From Hymenobacter cavernae (GTDB taxonomy: Bacteria; Bacteroidota; Bacteroidia; Cytophagales; Hymenobacteraceae): 64,000 nucleotides of DNA. The translations under genes and the position numbers were made by a program. Below the pieces are notes generated by a model. It was not told where the DNA came from. It worked only from the letters and a program-made list of their open reading frames with translations, and made no database searches. Below are positions 1 through 7,273 of the stretch, piece after piece (the stretch's first letter is position 1; each line of letters starts with the position of its first letter). The stretch lies in assembly GCF_014641455.1 (NCBI RefSeq), contig NZ_BMHT01000005.1, positions 1 through 64,000 on the forward strand. Reading direction: 5' to 3'.

Positions 1-60
1 CTGCTGCCATTTTTGCGCAAAGCAGTACTGCCGCATTTGGCACACGGTAAGATCGTCTGA
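1..60 (+). CDS. C-terminal end of a gene entering from the left edge
   Basis: Frame 1 is open from the first base to a TGA at 58-60 and encodes 19 residues ending in HLAHGKIV. The composition and GC-rich codons look like real coding sequence, and the DNA turns AT-rich directly after the stop. The fragment is too short to assign. A terminal GKIV recalls zinc-type alcohol dehydrogenases and quinone oxidoreductases, but that is only a weak resemblance. The preceding sequence is needed to confirm it is a gene. Confidence 0.35.
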   Translation: MLPFLRKAVLPHLAHGKIV

Positions 61-91
61 AGCATGCCCCTAACCTACTAAAAACCACCTT

Positions 92-347
92 CTAGACCAC
101 CGCCGCTGAGTTAACTACATACTCAAAAGAATTATCAGGTTTAAAAATATAGCAGTCCAGAATACCTTCGCCTGTTTGTTTTATTCCAATTTGCCAGGTA
201 CCTATAAGAGACTGGCTGTAGCTAGGTGGGATTATATAGAGCAAAAGTGATAGTACAACTATAAATTTAATAACTCGCGGAATCAACGTTGGTATCCAGC
301 GCCAGGTCCAACGGTGATAGTACAACTATAAATTTAATAACTCTCAT
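92..347 (-). pseudogene. Small secreted protein gene broken by a 67-bp partial duplication
   Basis: The intact gene would start at the ATG at 347 (MRVIKFIVVLS...) and continue as a hydrophobic signal peptide (LLLYIIPPSYSQS) followed by a short mature part beginning GTWQIG and containing FKPDNSFEYVV, a lipocalin-like style of strand pattern. The bases that would encode RVIKFIVVLS occur twice (247-276 and 314-343) with 37 bp between the copies. The added length of 67 bp shifts the frame, so translation from 347 ends after about 27 residues. The remaining open frame downstream has only a TTG start inside the duplication. The region is AT-rich compared with its neighbours. The damage is seen directly; the function of the parent gene is unknown. 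Confidence 0.55.
247..343. repeat. Direct repeat (30 bp, two copies) flanking a 37-bp insert
   Basis: GTGATAGTACAACTATAAAT begins both 30-bp copies, at 247-276 and 314-343. The 37-bp spacer contains a small inverted repeat (CAACGTTGG ... CCAACGG). The offset of 67 bp is not a multiple of three and disrupts the small secreted-protein gene that overlaps it. It looks like a short insertion with duplication of flanking DNA, or slippage that captured extra sequence. Confidence 0.8.
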
Positions 348-491
348 AAGAATTGCTTTGTGGGTTAGAGAAGCTACCCTTTGAAATAGCTCCTGTTTCA
401 GGAAGAATCTTAAGCACAAGTATACTACTATAACATAGCAAATTGGCGTTTTCTCTATACCTTCCTGAGCCCATTTGCTCATCCCTTTCCT

Positions 492-3400
492 ATGCTTTCC
501 CGCTCCTTATTTCGCGTGCCGCTGCTGGTGCTGCTGGCTTTGCTATGTGCCTGCTCCAAACCTAGCTCCGACGAAGAAAAAGCCGCGGCAAGCACCGAAG
601 GCGAGGAAATTGACCCGTACCAGAACGTGGTATTCACCTTCGATGAGGAAGTGGTGGGCGACGCGCAGCAGAACCGCTGGGACACAGTGCAGTACGTGAA
701 GTTTGAGCCGGCGGTGCGCGGCAAGTTCAAGTGGACCAGCAACCGCGAGCTGACGTTTTCGCCCGCCGAGCCGTTTCGGCCGAGCACGGCGTTTCAGGCG
801 GCGTTGCGCAAGGAAGCCATGCCGAGCGGCAAGCAAAAGCTAGCCCTCAGTCGCACCAAATTTCACACGCCGTACCTGGAGATGAGCGCGCCGCAGGTGT
901 TCTGGGGCCGGTCGCGGCGGGTGGCGGGCTCGGCGGAGATGCGCGCTAACCTTGTGTTCAACTACTCGGTGCGGCCAAGTGACGTGCGCGGCAAGTTGCG
1001 CGTCACGCAGGATGGGCAGCCGGTGGCCTTTGAGGTGGTATCGGCGGAGCCGGACAAGCTGGTGGGCATCAGCTTCACCCAGCAAGTGCGCCCCTACTCG
1101 CCGCTGACGCTGACCGTGGAGCCTGGCCTGCGCGCCGTGGGCAGCGACCGAGCCACCACCAAGCCCCTCACCGCCGACGGCGACGTGCCCGACCAGCAAA
1201 CCCTGCAAGTGCGCGAGCTAACCGGCTCCCTGCAAGATGGCGAACCCGTCGTGACGGTGCTCACGAACCAGCCGGTGACGGTGGATGATATTCGGGAGCA
1301 GCTGAAGGTGTCGCCGGAGGTGCCATTTGCGGTGGAGGCTTTGGAAAGCGGCTTTGCGCTGAAAGGCGGTTTTGAGGTGGGCCGCAGCTACCAGGTGAGT
1401 CTGAACGGCGGCACGCGCGGGGCCTTGGGCGGACAGCTCGCTGAACCTTTCAGCCAAACCGTGAGCTTCGGCGACGAGCAACCTAGCCTCTCCTTTGCCA
1501 ACGGCGACAAAGCCATGTACCTCGACGCGCTGGGTGCCCGCAACCTAGGTATCCGCATCAACGAGGTGGAGAAGGTGAAGGTGACTATTGCCAAGGTGTA
1601 CGCCAACAACATCCAGCAGCTGATGCGCGGCGGCAGTCAGTACGGCTACCCCGAATACAATGAAGATGAGCCCAGTACTGACGACGAAGGCGGCTACATC
1701 GACCGTTCATTTAAGTACTACGACGTCGAAAACCTAGGTAATGTGCTTACTGAGCGCACCTACACCGTGTCGGGTTTGCCGAAGCAACAGGGTTTGCGCC
1801 TGCTCAACCTGAGCATGAAAGACCTGGAGTTTACGGGGCCGCTGAAGGGGCTGTACATCGTAAAAATTGAAGACACCGAGCACCAATGGCTACAAGTCTC
1901 GAAGCTGGTGGCGGTGTCGGATATCGGGCTGATTGTGAAGCAAGGCAAGGCCGGCAGCACGCTGGTATTTGCCAACTCCATCCGCAATGCCAAGCCGCTG
2001 TCGGGGGTGTCTGTGCAGTTTGTGAGTTCTAATAACCAAGTCATTGCGTCGAGCACAACCAACGGCGACGGCCTAGCGAAGTTCGACAGCACGGCCGCCA
2101 CGAGCCGCTTCCGCCTGAGCATGGTGACGGCCCAGCGCGAGTCCGATTTCACGTTCCTGGATTTGCCGCGCAGCCGCGTCGAGACGTCGCGGTTTGAGGT
2201 TGGCGGTTTGCAGAGCAACGCGGCCCGCTACCAAGCCTTCCTCTACGGCGACCGGGACCTGTATCGCCCCGGCGACACGATTCGCACCAACACCGTTATC
2301 CGCACAGAGAACTGGAAAACGCCGCCCGCCAACCTGCCCATCAAGATTCGGCTGCTGCTGCCCACGGGCAAGGAGTACGCGAGCTTGCGCAAGAAGCTGT
2401 CGGCGGCGGGCTCCTTTGAGTCGAGCTTCATTCTGCCGCCCAGTATCATGACCGGCCTCTACACGCTGGAAATCCTCACCGGCAACGATGTGCTGCTCAC
2501 CTCGCGCCAGCTCAGCGTGGAAGAATTTATTCCCGACCGCCTAAAGGTGACGGTGAAAGCTAGCCCCGCCGTCGTGCGGCCGGGGCAAACGGTGACGGCC
2601 AACATCACGGCCACGAACCTGTTCGGCCCGCCCGCTTCCGACCGCAAGTTTGAGGTGGAATTTTCGCTGAAAGAGAAGTTCTTCAACCCTAAGAAATACC
2701 CCGATTATGACTTCCAAATCAGCACCGGGGAAGAGCGCCGCACGAGCTACGACGAGGAGTCGGAAAGCACGTCGGCCATTTCGAGCCGCTTTGAGAAAAC
2801 CATGCGCGAGGGCAACACCGACGCGGCGGGTCGAGGCGCGGCCACGTACGAGGTGCCGGGCTACTCCGACCTAGGTATTCTGGAAGGTGCGGCGTTCACG
2901 ACGGTATTCGACGAAACGGGCCGGCCGGTGAATCGCCTTACTACTTTTGAAGTGCAAACACAGCCCGTGTTGTACGGGATCCAGCGTATCAGCGACTTAA
3001 TCAGCACGCGCCAGCAATTGCCGGTGCGCATTGTGGCCCTCACGCCGGCCGGGCAGCCCACCAATGCCAGCGCCCAAGTGACCATTGTGCGGCTCTTGTG
3101 GGAAACGGTGATTGAGCGCCGCGGCGGCCGCTACCTCTACAATTCGCAGAAGCGCGAGCAGGTGGTGATGAACCGCACCATTCCGCTGTACGCGGGCGGC
3201 AACCCCGACGCGAACCTAGGTTTTGCGCCCACTTATTCCGGCGAATACGAAGTGCGGGTGAGCCGGCCCGGCGCCCGCACCTACGTGGCGCAGCGCGTGT
3301 ACGCCTACGGCTACGGCGATACGCAGAGCAATTCTTTCGAGGTAAACAACGAGGGCGAGGTGAGCATTGAGGCCGACAAAGCCAAGTACCAACCCGGCGA

Positions 3401-6086
3401 AACTGCCAATCTGCTGCTGAAAACGCCCTTCCCCGGCCGCGTGCTCGTGACGGTGGAGCGCGACCGGGTGCTCGACCATTTCTACGTGACCACCGACGAG
3501 AAATCGGCCCGCGTGCGCATCCCGATTCGCGGCAACCACGTGCCCAACATCTACGTGACGGCCACCGCCATCCGCGAAATCACCGACAACCGCCTGCCGC
3601 TCACGGTGGCCCGCGGCTTCGTGCCGCTCACGGTGGAGAAGCCCGACGCCCAGCTGCAAGTCGCCCTGAACGTGCCCCAGAAAAGCCGCTCCCAAACCTG
3701 GCAAACCATTGAGGCCACGACCGCGCCCGGCGCCAACGTGACCCTAGCCGTGGTGGACGAAGGCATTTTGCAGCTCAAGGATTACCGCACGCCCGACCCC
3801 TACGGCTACTTCTACCAGAAGCGCGCCCTCGAAGTGCAGGCCTACGACGTGTACCCCTTCTTGCTGCCCGAGCTAGGTACCAGCAGCTCCGGGGGCGACG
3901 CCGCCGACCTCTCGCGTCGCACCACGCCTGTGCCCTCGCGCCGCGTGAAGCTGCTCGCCAAATGGAGCGGCGTGCTGAAGGCCGATGCCAGCGGCAAAGT
4001 GCGCTACAAAGTGCGCATCCCACAGTTTTCGGGTGCCGTGCGGGTCATGGCCCTCGCCTACAAAGACGACGCGTTTGGCTCCGCCGAAAAAACCATGAAA
4101 GTGGCTGACCCGGTGGTGATCAGCACCGCGCTACCTAGGTTCCTCAGCCCCGGCGACACGATTGATGTGCCGGTAACGCTGACGAATACGACGGGGAAGG
4201 AAATGAATGCTGGTGTCGTAACGATTTCACCATCTAGTTTATTAACTAAGGTGACAAGTGCAGACGAATTGAATTCGGGAATGCTGGTAAGAGGAGTGCG
4301 AATAGGGAAAGAACTTATACCTTCTGGATTGTTATTTAAGTTAAAACCGAATCAAGAAATCAGGCATACTTTCCGCTTGACAGCAAATGGGGTAGGCAAT
4401 GGTTTAGTAAAAGTTAATGTAAAAATTATCGAAAGGATAACAGTTCCAGATGGCCCAGATGTAAATAACCCGATCTTCACTGAAATCATCGAGCTTCCCA
4501 TTCGTCCCGCTTCATCTTTAGAAAAGCGCACCGGCTCTGGCGTAGTAGCAGGCGGCAGCGGCGCGACGTTGAACCTGAAAACTAACTTCCTGCCGTCGTC
4601 GCTACGGAGCCAGCTGGTGGTGAGCCGCTCGCCAATGACGGAGTTTGCCAAAGACCTGCGCTACCTGCTGCAATACCCCTACGGCTGCCTGGAGCAAACT
4701 GTGTCGGCCGCTTTCCCGCAGCTCTACTACGGCGACCTAGCTGCCACGCTTCAGCAGAAAACCGGGCAGGCCGCCAAGGCCCAGCGCTACAACCCGAACT
4801 ACAACGTGCAGGAAGCCATCCGCAAAATCGAGTCGATGCAGCTCTACAACGGCTCGCTCAGCTACTGGCCCGGCGGCGACTACGACAACTGGTGGGCCAC
4901 CGCCTACGCCGCGCACTTCCTGCTGGAAGCCCAGCGGGCAGGATTCGACGTGAATAAAACCGTGCTCGACAAAGTGCTGCGCTACCTGCAATTCCGCAAC
5001 CGTAAGCGCGAAACCGAAGAGTACCGCTACTTCGACGCCAACAACATTGCCCGCCAGAAGCTAATTGCCAAAAAGGAAATCACCTACAGCCTCTACGTGC
5101 TAGCCCTGGCCGGTCGGCAAGACCCGGTGGCGATGAACTACTACAAAGCCAACCGGCCGCTGCTCGCCCAGGATGCTAGGTTCCTGCTGGCCTGCACCTT
5201 CGCCCTCAACGGCAACGAGCGCAGCTTCCGCGACGTGCTACCCACCAAGTTCGGCGGCGAAACTGCGGCGGCCCGCGCCCTCGATGGCTCGTTCTACTCG
5301 CCCATCCGCGACGAAGCCTTGGTGCTCAACGCGCTACTCGCAGCCGACCCCGGCAATGCGCAAGTCGTGAGCCTCACGCGCCAGCTCAGCCGCCAGGTGA
5401 AGCAAGCCGGCTGGCTCAGCACCCAGGAGCGGGCGTTTGCGCTGCTAGCCCTCGGCAAAGTAGCGCGCCAAAACGCCGGCAGCACTGTCACGGCCTCCCT
5501 CCTCACCGACAGCAAGAAGATTGGCGAGTTTTCGGGCAAAGACCTCACGGTGAACAACGTAGCGAATCGGCAGCTAGCCTTGCGCACGGCGGGCAGCGGC
5601 AGCCTCTACTACTTCTGGGAAACCGAAGGCATTTCGCCCACCAACACCATCCGCGAGGAAGACGCCTACCTGAAAGTGCGTCGCCAGTTCCTCGACCGCA
5701 ACGGACAACCCCTCGGCTCGCCCACCTTCCGCCAGAATGATTTGGTAGTCGTAAAAATCACCCTGCAAGCCGCCGACGCGGCCGGCACGGTAGAAAACGT
5801 CGCCATCACCGACCTGCTGCCTGCTGGCCTCGAAATCGAAAACCCACGCATCGGCGCCGTCCGCGACCTCGCCTGGGCCACCGACGCCGCCCAACCCGAC
5901 TACCTGGATGTGCGCGACGACCGGATTAACCTGTTCACCACCGCCACAGGCCAGCCGAAGTCGTTCTACTACCTGGCGCGGGCAGTGAGCAAAGGCACCT
6001 TCCGCCTGGGCCCGGTAAGCGCCGATGCTATGTATAATGCGGATTATCACTCGTACAGCGGCGCGGGTGTGGTGCGGGTGCGGTAG
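492..6086 (+). CDS. Bacterial alpha-2-macroglobulin family lipoprotein
   Basis: This is an 1864-residue bacterial alpha-2-macroglobulin, a cell-envelope protease trap thought to capture invading proteases through a covalent thioester. The N-terminus is a lipoprotein signal with lipobox LLCAC (Cys about residue 21). Repeated beta-rich macroglobulin domains follow. The thioester motif CLEQ is intact at Cys1399-Gln1402 (PYGCLEQT), followed by the helical thioester domain with YNGSLSYWPGG near residue 1455 and a C-terminal receptor-binding-like region. Length fits the large Bacteroidota members. In E. coli the homologue YfhM is encoded beside PBP1C; here PBP1C lies 1.2 kb downstream on the same strand. 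Residues about 1233-1340 are encoded by an AT-rich patch unlike the rest of the gene. The ATG at 492 is the only start giving the lipobox at the N-terminus. Confidence 0.95.
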   Translation: MLSRSLFRVPLLVLLALLCACSKPSSDEEKAAASTEGEEIDPYQNVVFTFDEEVVGDAQQNRWDTVQYVKFEPAVRGKFKWTSNRELTFSPAEPFRPSTAFQAALRKEAMPSGKQKLALSRTKFHTPYLEMSAPQVFWGRSRRVAGSAEMRANLVFNYSVRPSDVRGKLRVTQDGQPVAFEVVSAEPDKLVGISFTQQVRPYSPLTLTVEPGLRAVGSDRATTKPLTADGDVPDQQTLQVRELTGSLQDGEPVVTVLTNQPVTVDDIREQLKVSPEVPFAVEALESGFALKGGFEVGRSYQVSLNGGTRGALGGQLAEPFSQTVSFGDEQPSLSFANGDKAMYLDALGARNLGIRINEVEKVKVTIAKVYANNIQQLMRGGSQYGYPEYNEDEPSTDDEGGYIDRSFKYYDVENLGNVLTERTYTVSGLPKQQGLRLLNLSMKDLEFTGPLKGLYIVKIEDTEHQWLQVSKLVAVSDIGLIVKQGKAGSTLVFANSIRNAKPLSGVSVQFVSSNNQVIASSTTNGDGLAKFDSTAATSRFRLSMVTAQRESDFTFLDLPRSRVETSRFEVGGLQSNAARYQAFLYGDRDLYRPGDTIRTNTVIRTENWKTPPANLPIKIRLLLPTGKEYASLRKKLSAAGSFESSFILPPSIMTGLYTLEILTGNDVLLTSRQLSVEEFIPDRLKVTVKASPAVVRPGQTVTANITATNLFGPPASDRKFEVEFSLKEKFFNPKKYPDYDFQISTGEERRTSYDEESESTSAISSRFEKTMREGNTDAAGRGAATYEVPGYSDLGILEGAAFTTVFDETGRPVNRLTTFEVQTQPVLYGIQRISDLISTRQQLPVRIVALTPAGQPTNASAQVTIVRLLWETVIERRGGRYLYNSQKREQVVMNRTIPLYAGGNPDANLGFAPTYSGEYEVRVSRPGARTYVAQRVYAYGYGDTQSNSFEVNNEGEVSIEADKAKYQPGETANLLLKTPFPGRVLVTVERDRVLDHFYVTTDEKSARVRIPIRGNHVPNIYVTATAIREITDNRLPLTVARGFVPLTVEKPDAQLQVALNVPQKSRSQTWQTIEATTAPGANVTLAVVDEGILQLKDYRTPDPYGYFYQKRALEVQAYDVYPFLLPELGTSSSGGDAADLSRRTTPVPSRRVKLLAKWSGVLKADASGKVRYKVRIPQFSGAVRVMALAYKDDAFGSAEKTMKVADPVVISTALPRFLSPGDTIDVPVTLTNTTGKEMNAGVVTISPSSLLTKVTSADELNSGMLVRGVRIGKELIPSGLLFKLKPNQEIRHTFRLTANGVGNGLVKVNVKIIERITVPDGPDVNNPIFTEIIELPIRPASSLEKRTGSGVVAGGSGATLNLKTNFLPSSLRSQLVVSRSPMTEFAKDLRYLLQYPYGCLEQTVSAAFPQLYYGDLAATLQQKTGQAAKAQRYNPNYNVQEAIRKIESMQLYNGSLSYWPGGDYDNWWATAYAAHFLLEAQRAGFDVNKTVLDKVLRYLQFRNRKRETEEYRYFDANNIARQKLIAKKEITYSLYVLALAGRQDPVAMNYYKANRPLLAQDARFLLACTFALNGNERSFRDVLPTKFGGETAAARALDGSFYSPIRDEALVLNALLAADPGNAQVVSLTRQLSRQVKQAGWLSTQERAFALLALGKVARQNAGSTVTASLLTDSKKIGEFSGKDLTVNNVANRQLALRTAGSGSLYYFWETEGISPTNTIREEDAYLKVRRQFLDRNGQPLGSPTFRQNDLVVVKITLQAADAAGTVENVAITDLLPAGLEIENPRIGAVRDLAWATDAAQPDYLDVRDDRINLFTTATGQPKSFYYLARAVSKGTFRLGPVSADAMYNADYHSYSGAGVVRVR
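4190..4515 (+). other. AT-rich, atypical-codon patch inside the alpha-2-macroglobulin gene
   Basis: The reading frame stays open, but for about 320 bp the sequence changes from GC-rich codons to A/T-ending codons (TTA Leu, AAA Lys, ATA Ile, GTA and GTT Val, AGA Arg), then switches back. The encoded part (about residues 1233-1340, from TLTNTTGKEMN to IELPIRPASS) is a beta-rich domain just before the thioester domain. Such a sharp compositional edge within an intact gene suggests exchange of one domain by recombination with foreign DNA, or replacement by a relaxed, fast-evolving segment. This is seen by eye and has not been computed. Confidence 0.7.
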
Positions 6087-6107
6087 AATCAATAACAATA
6101 GTCGCAT

Positions 6108-6587
6108 ATGCAAGAGGCTTCTTTGCAGACGTACATATTGTTTGTTCTACTGCTAATAGCAGAAGTATCTATTTTGTTTTTATCGGTGATTTACTCGATA
6201 AGGTACCTTCAACGTAATTCATTCGGATGGTATCTATTGATAATTCCACTTATGAATTTGATACCTCTTGCAATGTTAGGCTTAACTATATCGACTGTTT
6301 TCTGGCTTGACTATCCGAAGCAGAAGTTCAATCAGCAGTATTGGGCTTCTCGCCCAGAGGAACGCTACACAATGGAAGAAGATCTAATTGAAACAAAACC
6401 TCTAATTGGTCTAACCAACGAACAGGTTCTTCAAATGCTAGGAGAGCCTTCCTATGTTGATTCAGAAGCAACAGATGAGCTAGTATATACCTATACAATA
6501 GGGTATCCTCCATCATTGAAAACTATGGATAGGCCACAAATACTGTCTGTCAAGATCAAGGCAGGACTAGTAATTGAGGTCCACTGA
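6108..6587 (+). CDS. Two-helix membrane protein with a BamE/SmpA-like tail
   Basis: The 159-residue protein has two hydrophobic segments (about residues 8-30 and 40-65), then a soluble C-terminal part containing GLTNEQVLQMLGEPSYVDS and a following strand LVYTYTIG. That helix-loop-strand pattern (xMxxxQVxxxLGxP) is typical of the BamE/SmpA-like fold, although here it is on the membrane protein's tail. Its function is unknown. The gene begins 21 bp after the alpha-2-macroglobulin stop and is AT-rich compared with both neighbours, suggesting a separate origin. It converges with the Uma2-type gene, 10 bp away. Confidence 0.75.
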   Translation: MQEASLQTYILFVLLLIAEVSILFLSVIYSIRYLQRNSFGWYLLIIPLMNLIPLAMLGLTISTVFWLDYPKQKFNQQYWASRPEERYTMEEDLIETKPLIGLTNEQVLQMLGEPSYVDSEATDELVYTYTIGYPPSLKTMDRPQILSVKIKAGLVIEVH

Positions 6588-6597
6588 TTTTAGGCTT

Positions 6598-7194
6598 CTA
6601 CACCCCCTCAAACACCTCGTTCCACTCCAACGCAAGCCCTGGCAAAGTATGCACCGCGATAGGTCCTGGCTCGAAGAACTCGCCGTGAATCCGGTACTTT
6701 TCTCCTTCCAACACGCACACGACGACGTTCTTCAGACCGGGGTCTACCATCCAGTATTCGCGCACGCCGTTTTCCTCGTAGAGGTCGAACTTGGTCTTAC
6801 TGTCGTGGGCCGTGTTGCCGGGCGAGAGAATTTCAATAATCCAGTCGGGCGCACCTAGGCACCCGAACTCATCGAGCTTGGCCGGGTCGCAAATAACGCA
6901 GAGGTCGGGCTGCACAACGGTAATAATCTGCGCATCGCCGTTGGGTGTGGCGCGCGTTAGGCGAACGTCGAAGGGTGCTGCAAACCCCTGGCAACTACCA
7001 CCCCGAATCGCCATTCCGATTAGTGTGTTGAGACGAAATGAAATCTTCTGATGCCGCACGCGCGGCGCGGGGCTCATACGGCGCACTTTGCCTTTTATCA
7101 ACTCCACAAACTCATCCATGCGCCACGTCAGATAATCGGCGTAGGTGTAGGTTTTGGTGAGGTCGAGTTGCGAAATATCGGTGATGGGCGCCAT
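6598..7194 (-). CDS. Uma2 family (DUF820) PD-(D/E)XK nuclease-like protein
   Basis: The 198-residue protein matches the Uma2/DUF820 pattern throughout: an N-terminal YADYLTWRMDEFVELIKG segment, SPAPRVRHQ, the strand VQPDLCVI with the acidic residue of the nuclease core, then PDWIIEILSPGN, followed by KTKFDLYEENGVREYWMVDP, which carries the conserved Lys and YWxVDP. The family has a restriction-endonuclease-like fold. It is often present in many copies in cyanobacteria and in some Bacteroidota, with no settled function. It is on the opposite strand to the alpha-2-macroglobulin and pbpC genes and lies between them, so it is probably an independent insertion. The start at 7194 gives a typical family N-terminus. 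Confidence 0.9.
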   Translation of the reverse strand: MAPITDISQLDLTKTYTYADYLTWRMDEFVELIKGKVRRMSPAPRVRHQKISFRLNTLIGMAIRGGSCQGFAAPFDVRLTRATPNGDAQIITVVQPDLCVICDPAKLDEFGCLGAPDWIIEILSPGNTAHDSKTKFDLYEENGVREYWMVDPGLKNVVVCVLEGEKYRIHGEFFEPGPIAVHTLPGLALEWNEVFEGV

Positions 7195-7273
7195 GGCAAA
7201 TACTATTAAGTTCGTTGACGAATATACACCTTAAATCCAGCGCCAGAAGGCGGACAGCGGCTATCTTGCACCT

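Noticed and set aside
3216..3704. 162-codon minus-strand frame within the alpha-2-macroglobulin gene
   Set aside because: His/Gly/Val-rich shadow typical of antisense to GC-rich genes.
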